NCBI GenBank assembly: GCA_964597315.1
Contig: CAZQXD010000025.1
Location: 1-55,566, forward strand
Source of the DNA: CAZQXD01 sp964597315
Lineage (GTDB): Bacteria; Pseudomonadota; Gammaproteobacteria; Competibacterales; Competibacteraceae
Reading direction: 5' to 3'
DNA: 55,566 nt
In this document: positions 17,332 through 26,162 of the stretch, one piece after another
Layout of the letters: each line of letters opens with the position of its first letter
How positions within the stretch are numbered: position 1 is the stretch's first letter
Translations under genes and position numbers: made by a program
Notes under the pieces: generated by a model
Told to the model about the DNA's origin: nothing
The model's database searches: none
The model's input: the letters and a program-made list of their open reading frames with translations, nothing else

Positions 17332-19311
17332 CTAACCGGATTCAACTCCGCCCAGGCCGGATTGCTTCAGGCTTTCCACCCGCCAGGCCGCCACCGCTCC
17401 GACCTCCAAGCGCCGCGCTCCCAGCAGAAAATCCGCCGCCTCCGGCGCCGGGACGCTGACCGTGTCCGGGCCGTAATTGAAAGCGAAACAGACCCCACCC
17501 CGGCGGCGCAAGCGCAGTCCCTGTGGCAGGTCATGGGTGGCGATGCCCGCCTCTCGGCACAGGCCGGACAGCACCGCCCGGCGCAGTTCCGCCTCCGGCC
17601 AGCCGGCCAGATAACGGACATTGCCGTGCCGGAACAAGGCCCCGAAGCCGTCGGCGAAACGGGCTTCTGGTTCCAGATCGCTGGCCACAAACTCCCGCCA
17701 GCGGCTAGCCTGGAGCGTCTCCCCCTCCAGCGCCACGGCCACCAAGGCTCCGGGGCGCAGGGACTCCACCCGGGTGACCCGCAGTGGCAACAGGGCTTGC
17801 AACGGCCCCGGGGGCAGGGATTCAGGGATGCGGAAGGAGACGGTCTTGGCTCCGCTGCGGGGACCGATCAGCAGCGGCCCCGTAAAGTCGGCCAGGTGTT
17901 GCACCAACTCCTGGGGCACGATCGGGAGGCTAGGGATGACCACCGCCCCATAGCCCTCCAGAGAGGCGTTCGGGGAGACGACGTCCACATCCACGCCCAG
18001 CGCCCGCAGGGACCCGTACCACTCGCAGGCCAGCCGAAAGTAATCAAAATTGGCCCCCTGGGGCTGAATGTCCAGCAGCCATTTGGCTTGGTAGTCAAAA
18101 ACCAGGGCAACGGGGGCGGGCCGGGTATCACCGCAATCGACCCCTTCCAGTTCGTCGGCCACCTGGCGCGCCTCGGCCGCCCCCAGGTCCGGGCTGCCGT
18201 CGGGCAACTGCAACCCGGCGTGCATTTGCTCTTGGGCGAAGGGGGCTTGGCGCCAGCGGAAATAGGCCACCAGCTCGGCGCCGTGGGCGAAGGCTTCCCA
18301 GGTCCACAGTCGCACCATGCCGGGCAGGGGGGCCGGATTATGGGGCGCCCAGTTCACCGGACCCGGTTGCTGTTCCATGACCCACAGTCGGCCCCGTCCC
18401 ACTCCCCGGTACAAGTCATGATGGAAGCCGGCGAAGTCCGGGTGGCCGGTGCGCAGCCAGCGCAGCTTTTCGGCATCGTCGTGCCAGCCCTGGTCCAGAA
18501 AGCCCAAGGGGTAGCTGTCCCAGCCGGCCACGTCCAGGTCCGCCCCCACCCGGTAATGGTCGAACTCGGTGAAACAGCCCATATAATTATGGACGATGTC
18601 CCGCCCGGGGCTATGCTGGCGCAGGATCGCCACCTGCTCCCGGTTGTACTCCACCACCTGCCCGGAGGCAAAGCGCCGGTAGTCCAGGCGGTGGGCGGGA
18701 TGGGCCTCGGTGACCGTGGCCACCGGCGGGTCGATCTCGTCAAAGGCGCGGTATTCCTGGCTCCAGAACACCGTGCCCCAAGCGTCGTTGAGGGCCGCGA
18801 TGTCCCCATAGCGGGCTTTTAGCCAGCGTCGAAAGGCGGCGGCGGCGGCGGGGGAATAACTCAGCACGGTGTCATGGCAGCCATATTCGTTGTCGGTCTG
18901 CCAGGCCGTCAGGGCCGGGTGTCGGCCGTAGCGTTCCGCCAGCAGGGTGACGATACGCCGGGACTCCCGGCGATAGACCACGCTGGAAAAACAATAATGG
19001 CGCCGGGACCCGAAACACCGGGGGCGGCCATCGGCGCCCAACGCCAGGATTTCCGGGTGGCGATCCACCAGCCATTTGGGTGGGGTGGCGGTAGGGGTGC
19101 CCAGGATCACGTTCAACCCCGCGTGGCCCAAGGTGTCCATAGCCTGATCCAACCATTCCCAATCCAGCCGGCCTGGGTCCGGCTCCAGACGGCTCCAGGC
19201 GAACTCGCCGATACGCACATAGCTCAGACCCAGCTCCCGCATCCGGGCGGCGTCGTCCGCCCAGCGCTCTGGGGGCCAGTGTTCGGGGTAGTAGCAGACG
19301 CCCAGTTGCAT
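17332..19311 (-). CDS. Beta-galactosidase, glycoside hydrolase family 42
   Basis: A 659-aa GH42 enzyme that hydrolyses terminal beta-galactosides. It starts MQLGVCYYPEHWP, with GGAGA 7 nt before the ATG at 19311. The acid/base glutamate is E142 (WQTDNEYGC) and the nucleophile is probably E313 (WVMEQQPGPVNW), followed by the trimerisation and C-terminal domains. No signal peptide, so it is cytoplasmic. It is divergent from galM, and the 145-bp space between them may hold a shared regulatory region. Confidence 0.93.
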   Translation of the reverse strand: MQLGVCYYPEHWPPERWADDAARMRELGLSYVRIGEFAWSRLEPDPGRLDWEWLDQAMDTLGHAGLNVILGTPTATPPKWLVDRHPEILALGADGRPRCFGSRRHYCFSSVVYRRESRRIVTLLAERYGRHPALTAWQTDNEYGCHDTVLSYSPAAAAAFRRWLKARYGDIAALNDAWGTVFWSQEYRAFDEIDPPVATVTEAHPAHRLDYRRFASGQVVEYNREQVAILRQHSPGRDIVHNYMGCFTEFDHYRVGADLDVAGWDSYPLGFLDQGWHDDAEKLRWLRTGHPDFAGFHHDLYRGVGRGRLWVMEQQPGPVNWAPHNPAPLPGMVRLWTWEAFAHGAELVAYFRWRQAPFAQEQMHAGLQLPDGSPDLGAAEARQVADELEGVDCGDTRPAPVALVFDYQAKWLLDIQPQGANFDYFRLACEWYGSLRALGVDVDVVSPNASLEGYGAVVIPSLPIVPQELVQHLADFTGPLLIGPRSGAKTVSFRIPESLPPGPLQALLPLRVTRVESLRPGALVAVALEGETLQASRWREFVASDLEPEARFADGFGALFRHGNVRYLAGWPEAELRRAVLSGLCREAGIATHDLPQGLRLRRRGGVCFAFNYGPDTVSVPAPEAADFLLGARRLEVGAVAAWRVESLKQSGLGGVESG

Positions 19312-19456
19312 AATGATTCTCCGATAGTGGTCGTCGCGGCGGGTATGGAGACAGATTAGCAGTCGCCATGCAAAAACTTTGAAAGAGTGCCAGAATCCGC
19401 TCCCCGACCGTCGGCAAAGCCGGTTCGCGTTCACTAATCCGCAAGAGGGAAAAGCC

Positions 19457-20515
19457 ATGGCTATCACCCGCCACGACTTCGGCCACGTCCAGGGTCGGCT
19501 CGTCAGCCTGTACGAACTGAAAGCCGGGGGGCTGACCGCCAGAATCAGCGATTACGGGGCCATCCTGACGGAACTGCATGTGCCCGACGCCCAGGGCCAG
19601 ACGGTGGATGTGACCCTGGGGTTTGCCGGTCTGGAGGGCTATCTGGCTGATGCGTATTTGGCCGACTGCCCCTATTTCGGGGCCATGGTGGGCCGATACG
19701 GCAACCGCATCGCCCACGGTCGGTTCCGGCTCGACGACCGCGAGTATCAACTGCCTTGCAACAGTGGTCCCCACCATTTGCACGGCGGTTTCAAAGGCTT
19801 CGACAAGCAGCTCTGGGAGGCCCTGCCCATGGATACCGGCCACGCCGCCGCCCTGGAGTTGCGCTATTTGTCCCCGGACGGGGAGCAGGGCTATCCCGGC
19901 AATCTAACCGCCACGGTGATCTACACCCTGAACGCCGACGGTGAACTGCGCATCGAGTCCACGGCCCTCAGCGACCGGCCCACGGTGGTCAACCTGATTC
20001 ACCATGGCTATTGGAATCTGCGGGGCGATGGCGCCAGCATAGTGGACCACGAACTGACGGTGGCCGCCGACCGCTACACCCCCACGAACACCGACCTGAT
20101 CCCCACCGGAGCGCTGGCCCCGGTGGCGGGAACGCCCTACGACTTCCGCCGCCCCAAGCCCATCGGTCAGGACTTAGACCGGCTGCCGGCGGGCTGTCCG
20201 GGGTATGACATCAACTTCGCCCTCAATGGCGCGCCCGGGGAGTTGCGCCGGGCGGTTCGGGTCCGGGAACCCCGCTCGGGCCGAGTCATGGAACTGTTTA
20301 CCACCGCCCCCGGCATGCAGCTCTACGATGGCTGTCATCTCAAGGGCAAGCTGCGGGGCAAGCATGGCGTGGTCTATCACAAGCATGCCGGGTTTTGCCT
20401 GGAGACCCAGCAGTTTCCAGACAGCCCCAATCAGCCGACCTTTCCCTCGGCGGTGCTGGATTCCGGGGAGGTCTATCGGCACCTGATGGTGTACCGGTTC
20501 CACACCGAGTCCTGA
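19457..20515 (+). CDS. galM: Aldose 1-epimerase (mutarotase)
   Basis: A 352-aa galactose mutarotase interconverting alpha and beta anomers of the sugar released by the beta-galactosidase. Family motifs are GRYGNRIAHGRF, the histidine motif PHHLHGG, HHGYWNL and the C-terminal FCLETQQFPDSPN holding the catalytic glutamate. The start at 19457 is set by GAGGGAAAA just upstream. It is divergent from the GH42 gene and 9 bp before the MFS gene, so it forms an operon with the latter. Confidence 0.93.
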   Translation: MAITRHDFGHVQGRLVSLYELKAGGLTARISDYGAILTELHVPDAQGQTVDVTLGFAGLEGYLADAYLADCPYFGAMVGRYGNRIAHGRFRLDDREYQLPCNSGPHHLHGGFKGFDKQLWEALPMDTGHAAALELRYLSPDGEQGYPGNLTATVIYTLNADGELRIESTALSDRPTVVNLIHHGYWNLRGDGASIVDHELTVAADRYTPTNTDLIPTGALAPVAGTPYDFRRPKPIGQDLDRLPAGCPGYDINFALNGAPGELRRAVRVREPRSGRVMELFTTAPGMQLYDGCHLKGKLRGKHGVVYHKHAGFCLETQQFPDSPNQPTFPSAVLDSGEVYRHLMVYRFHTES

Positions 20516-20524
20516 GGTTGACAG

Positions 20525-21715
20525 ATGAAGCCTAGCGCGGCCAATAGCCGGTATGCCATGGGGGCGATTTTTGCCGTATTTTTCATGGAGTCAGCGGTAC
20601 TCGGTAGCTGGGTGCCGCGAATACCGGATGTCAAAGCGAATCTGGGCATCAGCGACTTCACGTTGGGTTTATCTTTGTTTGCCATGCCTTTGGGGACCTT
20701 GGGAGCCTTTGTGGTGGCCGGCGGTATCCTTGACCGAATCGGGCTACGGCGTGGGTGCCAGCTCTTTATCCCGACCTGGGCGCTGGTGTTTGTGCTACCG
20801 GGTATGGTCGCCTCGGCCGCCGGGCTGTTTTTCGCGCTCTTGTTGGGTGGGGCCGCAGTCGGTCTCTGCGAGGTCGCCATGAACACCAAAGCCGATCACA
20901 TCGAGCGGGGGCTTAAACGACGCATCATGTCCCGGTGTCACGGTTTTTGGAGTTTAGGCTCGGTGGTGGGCGCTTTATCAGGTAGCAGCTTCGCGCAATT
21001 GGGGATCGGCGTTGATACGCATTTTTTGATGGTCATGCCCGTGCTGGCGGCCCTGGGTTTCGTGGCATCCACCCTGCTACCTACGGACGCTGCCTTAGCC
21101 GATAGCATGGGCGTGCCAGCGGCAGCGGTTGCCGGACCGGACGCCAAACAGCGCCCGCCCATCTTCCGGCTGCCCTCTTCGGCGATCCTGCTGCTGTGTC
21201 TGATGCCCGTTGGCATTATGGCTGTGGAAGGGGCCTTCATCGAATGGTCGGCGGTTTTCATGCGCTCGGTACTCGATGCCTCGCCCTTGGTCATTGGCGT
21301 CACCTATGCGTTTTTTTCAGTGGTGATGGCAATCACGCGGCTATCCGGCGACTGGGTGATCGAGGCTGTGGGCGCGCTCAATGTGGTGCGCTGGTCTGCA
21401 ATGGCGGCGACGCTCGGCATGACCTGTTTCGCGCTGGCTCCAAACGCCCCGGTGGCCTTCGTCGGGGCCGCCCTGTCTGGGCTGGGGGTGGCGATCGTCT
21501 ATCCCCTGGCCATGACCGCCGCCGCGCGGCGTAGGGGATCACCGGCCGATAATGTGGCGGCCCTGTCGCTGATTTCTTTTTCGGCATTTTTAGTATTGCC
21601 GCCGCTGATCGGGTTTTTATCTGATGCCATCGGGTTGCGGTGGGCGCTGTTGTGGTTAGCGCCCCTGGCGGCGACCACGCTGTTGCTGGCGGACGAGGTG
21701 GTGAAGGAAAGCTAA
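20525..21715 (+). CDS. MFS transporter (YbjJ-like)
   Basis: A 396-aa inner-membrane protein of the major facilitator superfamily with about 12 hydrophobic segments. It starts with a conserved WVPRIPDVKANLGISD stretch seen in YbjJ-like and sugar-type MFS proteins, and carries the cytoplasmic loop ILDRIGLRRG after helix 2. It follows galM by 9 bp, so sugar uptake is a reasonable inference, but the substrate cannot be told from sequence. Confidence 0.85.
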   Translation: MKPSAANSRYAMGAIFAVFFMESAVLGSWVPRIPDVKANLGISDFTLGLSLFAMPLGTLGAFVVAGGILDRIGLRRGCQLFIPTWALVFVLPGMVASAAGLFFALLLGGAAVGLCEVAMNTKADHIERGLKRRIMSRCHGFWSLGSVVGALSGSSFAQLGIGVDTHFLMVMPVLAALGFVASTLLPTDAALADSMGVPAAAVAGPDAKQRPPIFRLPSSAILLLCLMPVGIMAVEGAFIEWSAVFMRSVLDASPLVIGVTYAFFSVVMAITRLSGDWVIEAVGALNVVRWSAMAATLGMTCFALAPNAPVAFVGAALSGLGVAIVYPLAMTAAARRRGSPADNVAALSLISFSAFLVLPPLIGFLSDAIGLRWALLWLAPLAATTLLLADEVVKES

Positions 21716-21780
21716 ATCCAGGCCGCGTTCGGTGTGCCCACTAGCCCTGGCGCGATTGGAATCTGCGTCCGTCTAGGCGC

Positions 21781-22161
21781 TCATTCGTCCCCGGCAAAAT
21801 CCACATGGATGTGGTTGCCATCCGGGTCCCAAACATTGACCTGGATAAGGTTGATCGACGGAATCTCAACGCGCTGATAGCGGGCGTCTATGGCCCGCAG
21901 CTTTTCCTCGAATTCGGCCCTGCCCGTGGCGGAGAACGCAAAATGCTCCAACTTCAGGTCGGTCTCCGAGCCAACGCCCGGGGCGCCGTCGGTACCGACT
22001 AAGTGTACGACAGCCGTATCGCCCGCATACAACCACGCGCCAGGGATGGGAAAATTCGGACGGTCGCCCAGGCGCAGACCTAAAACAGAGGTGTACCAGT
22101 GGATCATCGTGTGGAGTTGGGTGGTGCGAATATTGATGTGGTCGAGCTTGCCAATGTGCAT
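21781..22161 (-). CDS. VOC (glyoxalase/bleomycin-resistance fold) family protein
   Basis: A 126-aa single-domain protein with the vicinal-oxygen-chelate fold: MHIGKLDHINIRT with the first metal histidine, a central LEHFAFSATG and the C-terminal VWDPDGNHIHVDF with histidine and aspartate. The start at 22161 follows GGGAAGG. The open frame runs much further upstream on this strand but only as the antisense of the neighbouring flavoprotein gene. Substrate unknown. Confidence 0.85.
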   Translation of the reverse strand: MHIGKLDHINIRTTQLHTMIHWYTSVLGLRLGDRPNFPIPGAWLYAGDTAVVHLVGTDGAPGVGSETDLKLEHFAFSATGRAEFEEKLRAIDARYQRVEIPSINLIQVNVWDPDGNHIHVDFAGDE

Positions 22162-22461
22162 TGCGGCCTTCCCATACAGGTTGCGTTTCAGGTTGCGCCC
22201 ATGGCGACCAGCGGGGCCGGGCTGCCGTAGGATAGCGAAATGGCGAAAAGCGATGAGAATTATAGTGGTCCGCCAAAACCGGATATACAGACGGTATAGG
22301 AAATCGTTTCCGAGGGCGGCAAACGCCCATCCCCCACGCCGGGATTGCCCACTCACCCCACCGCGACCCCCGCTTGTCCAGCGGCGACATTGCGCATTTA
22401 CAGGACTCACAAAGCTCATTAGATTGCCGTAAGCCCCTGCTCCACCCCGAGGCTCGCCTCC

Positions 22462-24495
22462 ATGTCCGACCCCCTGCTGCAACCCCTGCGCCTCAAACAT
22501 CTGACCCTCAAAAACCGCATCATCAGCACCGCCCATGAACCCGCCTATTCCGAGGACGGCCTGCCCAAGGAACGCTACCGGGCCTACCATCTGGAAAAAG
22601 CCCGAGGTGGGCTGGCCATGACCATGATCGGCGGCTCGGCCATCGTCTCCCCGGACAGCCCCCCAGCCTTCGGCAACCTGCACATCTACAAAGACGAGAT
22701 CGTGCCCTGGCTCAAGAACCTGGCCGATAGCATCCATGAACACGACTGCGCGGTCATGATCCAGATTACCCACCTGGGTCGGCGCACCGGCTGGAACACC
22801 GGGGACTGGCTGCCGGTGGTGGCCCCCTCGCCCCTGCGGGAGCCGGCCCACCGGGCCTTTCCCAAGGCCGCCGAGGACTGGGACCTGGAGCGGATCAAAC
22901 GGGACTATGCCGCCGCCGCCCAGCGCTGCCAGGCCGCCCACCTGGACGGCATCGAACTGGAAGCCTACGGCCATCTGCTGGACGCTTTCTGGTCCCCGGC
23001 CACCAATCACCGGGATGACGCCTACGGGGGCGGGCTGGACAACCGGCTGCGGTTTTCCCTGGAAGTGCTGGAGGCGATGCGAAAGGCCGTGGGACCGGGG
23101 TTTATCATCGGGGTGCGGATGGTGGTGGACGAGGACCGCCCCGGCGGGCTGGACCAGGCCCAAGGGCTGGCCATCGCCCGGCGGCTGGAGGCGGAGGGCA
23201 TCGACTTTATCAACGTCATCAAGGGCCATATCGACACCGACGCGGGCCTGGCCCAGGTCATCCCCGGCATGGGCACCCCGGCCGGACCCCATCTGGAACT
23301 GGCGGGGGCGGTCAAACGGGCAGTGACCGTGCCGATCATGCACGCGGCCCGCATCAACGACCTGGCCACCGCCCGCCACGCCATTCGGGAGGGGCTGGTG
23401 GATTTGGTGGGCATGACCCGCGCCCATTTGGCCGATCCCGCCATCGTGGCCAAGCTCCAGACCGGTCAAGAGGAACGCATCCGCCCCTGCGTGGGGGCCG
23501 GTTACTGTATTGATCGCATCTACGAGAACGGCGAGGCCCTGTGCATCCACAACCCCGCCACCGGCCGGGAACAGCGCCTGCCCCAGACCCTGAGCCGGGG
23601 ACCTGGCCCATACCGGAACGTGGTGGTGGTGGGGGCCGGCCCGGCTGGTCTGGAAGCGGCCCGGGTGGCGGCGGCCCGGGGCCATCGGGTCATCGTGCTG
23701 GAGGCCGCCGACCGCCCCGGCGGCCAACTCCGGCTAGCGGCGGCCATCCCCCGGCGCCGGGAACTCATGGGCATCATTGACTGGCGGGTGGGGGAGTGTG
23801 AGCGGCTGGGGGTGGTGTTTCGCTATAACGTCTATGCGGAGGCCGCCGAGGTGCTGGCCGAGAACCCCGATGTGGTGATCGTGGCCACCGGCGGCCTGCC
23901 CAACACGGAATTTCTGGAGGAGGGCGCCGACTTGGTGAGCAGTTCCTGGGATGTGCTGGGGGGCGAGGTTGGCGATGGCGGCGAAGTGCTGGTATTCGAC
24001 GACAGCGGCGGCCATCCGGCCCTGACCGCCGCCGAAGCCCTGCTGCGGGGCGGCGCCCGGCTGGAGTACGTGACCCCAGAGCGGGTGCTGGCCCCGGAGG
24101 TGGGCGGGGTGAATTACCCGGCTTATTTCAAACTCTTCGCCGAACACGAGGTGCGGGTCAGCCTCTGCCAGCGGCTGCTGGGGGTGCGCCGGGAGGGGGG
24201 GCGGCTACTGGCCCGGCTGTATAACGAATACGCCGACCGTCATACCGAGCGGATAGTGGACCAGGTGGTGGTGGAGCATGGTGTCCTGCCCCTGGACGAA
24301 GTGTATTTCGCCCTCAAGCCCGATTCGATCAACGGCGGGGAGGTGGACTACCCGGCCCTGATCGAAATTCGCCCTCAGACCATCGAGCGCAACCCCGAGG
24401 GGCGTTACCGGCTGTTTCGGATCGGCGACGCCGTGGCGGGGCGCAATATCCACGCCGCTGTCTACGACGGTTTGCGGTTGGGGTTGGGGTTGTGA
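22462..24495 (+). CDS. FMN/FAD amine demethylase-like flavoprotein (DgcA / trimethylamine dehydrogenase family)
   Basis: A 677-aa Old-Yellow-Enzyme-type protein. The N-terminal TIM barrel (about 1-350) binds FMN (LKNRIISTAHEPAY, GIELEAYGHLLDAFWSP, GVRMVVDEDRPGG). The C-terminal half (about 388-677) binds a dinucleotide (VVVVGAGPAGLEAARVAAARG). Between them trimethylamine dehydrogenase has a 4Fe-4S motif C-x2-C-x2-C-x11-C; here it reads C-VG-A-GY-C-x11-C, so the second ligand is alanine. Dimethylglycine- and N-methylproline-demethylating relatives are the likeliest function, fitting the corrinoid methyltransferase cluster at 36-43 kb. A 2,4-dienoyl-CoA reductase role is the alternative. Confidence 0.8.
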   Translation: MSDPLLQPLRLKHLTLKNRIISTAHEPAYSEDGLPKERYRAYHLEKARGGLAMTMIGGSAIVSPDSPPAFGNLHIYKDEIVPWLKNLADSIHEHDCAVMIQITHLGRRTGWNTGDWLPVVAPSPLREPAHRAFPKAAEDWDLERIKRDYAAAAQRCQAAHLDGIELEAYGHLLDAFWSPATNHRDDAYGGGLDNRLRFSLEVLEAMRKAVGPGFIIGVRMVVDEDRPGGLDQAQGLAIARRLEAEGIDFINVIKGHIDTDAGLAQVIPGMGTPAGPHLELAGAVKRAVTVPIMHAARINDLATARHAIREGLVDLVGMTRAHLADPAIVAKLQTGQEERIRPCVGAGYCIDRIYENGEALCIHNPATGREQRLPQTLSRGPGPYRNVVVVGAGPAGLEAARVAAARGHRVIVLEAADRPGGQLRLAAAIPRRRELMGIIDWRVGECERLGVVFRYNVYAEAAEVLAENPDVVIVATGGLPNTEFLEEGADLVSSSWDVLGGEVGDGGEVLVFDDSGGHPALTAAEALLRGGARLEYVTPERVLAPEVGGVNYPAYFKLFAEHEVRVSLCQRLLGVRREGGRLLARLYNEYADRHTERIVDQVVVEHGVLPLDEVYFALKPDSINGGEVDYPALIEIRPQTIERNPEGRYRLFRIGDAVAGRNIHAAVYDGLRLGLGL

Positions 24496-24539
24496 ATCCC
24501 CAGTTTCGGTAGACGGGCATTGTTTGGGGTTTATGCCTT

Positions 24540-25148
24540 GATATCTTTGAGATAAACGATCAGTTCATAGAGGCGATTGACGGCAAGGACTGCTTCATCA
24601 TTTATGATTTTGTGCAGGCTTACGAGCATTTCAGCGACGCCTGTCCCGGCAACCCCGAGAGGGAAGACCGGGGAGCCGACGGGCGGCGGTGAGGGCGAGG
24701 GGCCGGAACTGTTCAAGGATAAAGACGAGTTAAGGTCGCTCTGGAGCCAGCCGGACACCCACAAGGCGCTGCTGGAAAGCCTGTCTGTAAAGGGCATGGC
24801 GATGAGCAGCTTTCCGAGATCAGGCGCATGATTGATGCTGAAAACAGTGGTCTGTATGATGTGCTGGCCTATATCGCCTTTGCTTTTTCACCGATTACCC
24901 GCTCGTAGCGCGTGGAGACGCTAAGAGCGCGGATGTTCTTGGACGATGACGAAAAGCTATAGGCTTTCCTTGATTTTTTGCTGGCGCAGTATGCCAAGGA
25001 AGGGGTTGACGAGATGGACAGTGCCAAGCTTCCTGATCTACTAGAGTTGAAATATCACACGGTCAGCGATGCCGCCGCGTAGTTTGGCGGGGTTGGGACT
25101 GTTAGGGATGCGTTTGTGGGGTTTCAGTGGTATTTGTATGAGGGATGA
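24540..25148 (+). pseudogene. Decayed C-terminal end of a type I restriction subunit (HsdR)
   Basis: Translated in pieces, this stretch matches the HsdR C-terminus: DIFEINDQFIEAIDGKD and YDFVQAYEHF in the frame of 24540, then LFKDKDELRSLW after a +1 shift, then back in the first frame MIDAENSGLYDVLAYI, FLDFLLAQYAKEGVDEMD and KLPDLLELKYHTVSDAAA. The last part has three in-frame TAG stops and ends at a natural-looking TGA (25146-25148). No hsdM, hsdS or HsdR motor domain is present. It marks the left edge of the defence island. Confidence 0.8.
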
Positions 25149-25325
25149 TTCCGATAAAGCTTTCTCCTGAAAATGCCTGTATGCAGCAATAACTCTGTTT
25201 TTTGCATACAAGTAGTTATCACACTATGAAAAAGATTTTGAAATATGCTATGTCTACATATGACCCAAAGCGGACATAAAGGGCAGCATGGTCGGACGAC
25301 CATTGCAGATATTTATGGAGAAATA

Positions 25326-26162
25326 ATGAAAATTCGTCGTCTCAAAATGAAGAACTTTCGAAGTGTTGCAAACGGAAACATTATCTTTCCCGGGAATACT
25401 GCGATAATTGGTGGAAATAGCGTCGGAAAATCGACTATGTGTGAAGCGTTGGATTTATGTCTTGGCCCTGACCGCTTATCACGATCGAATCCAATCAATG
25501 AACACGATTTTTATCAACGGCGGTACATTGGTGCTGACAATACGGCAATCACGATTGAACTAGAAGTGGTTCTCACTGACCTGACGGCTGATCTTGAAAC
25601 CAAATTCAGGGCGCACCGTGAGTATTGGAACACTAAAACCAATGCCTTGCTGGACGAGAATGCCGAGCCTGAGGATACGGAACCCGATCACGTTATTCCT
25701 GCCCTTAGGATAAAGTTTGCGGGTCTTTATGATGCAGAAGAAGATGAGTTTACGGCGGAAACATATTTTGCAAGCCCGCCGCCCGAAGATGATGTCAACC
25801 GCGCTCGCGTAAGTCGTCCTGCAAAGCGCAGTTTCGGTTTTATCTATTTGCGTGCTCTGCGCACTGGATCACGCGCTCTCAGTCTCGAACGTGGTTCTCT
25901 ACTCGACATTATTCTCCGTCTCAAAGATGATGATCGCTCCGCTATGTGGGAACAGACCCTAAATGCTCTTGAAGGTCTCGATCCGCCGATTGACAGCATT
26001 CCACAGCTTCGAGATGTGCTCGATGAAATTGATAGCCGGGTTCGCCGTTTTGTCAATATGTCAGAGGATGATCGAGCATTTCAGCTATACCCATCAGCTC
26101 TAACCCGTGAAGATTTGCGCAAATCCATTACTTTATTCGGGGCGTCTGCCCGGTCAAACGCC
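25326..26162 (+). pseudogene. OLD-family ATP-dependent nuclease, truncated by ISAs1
   Basis: The first ~279 codons of an OLD/ABC-ATPase nuclease. It starts MKIRRLKMKNFRSVANG with GGAG 7 nt before the ATG, and has Walker A GGNSVGKS at about 29-36. The family normally continues to about 550-700 aa with a Toprim nuclease domain; here the frame enters the insertion sequence at 26163 and stops at 26219. The missing part is not found beyond the element, so the 3' end was lost. Such proteins (OLD, GajA) act in phage defence; this copy should be inactive as a nuclease. AT-rich composition suggests transfer. Confidence 0.8.

Noticed and set aside
17308..18822. A 504-codon plus-strand frame opposite the GH42 gene.
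   Set aside because: The minus strand encodes a full GH42 enzyme with catalytic residues; the opposite frame has no family features and is a GC-rich antisense shadow.
21781..23727. A 648-codon minus-strand frame covering the VOC gene and beyond.
   Set aside because: Only its last 126 codons are a real gene with a ribosome site at 22161. The upstream part is the antisense of the flavoprotein gene and has low-complexity composition.
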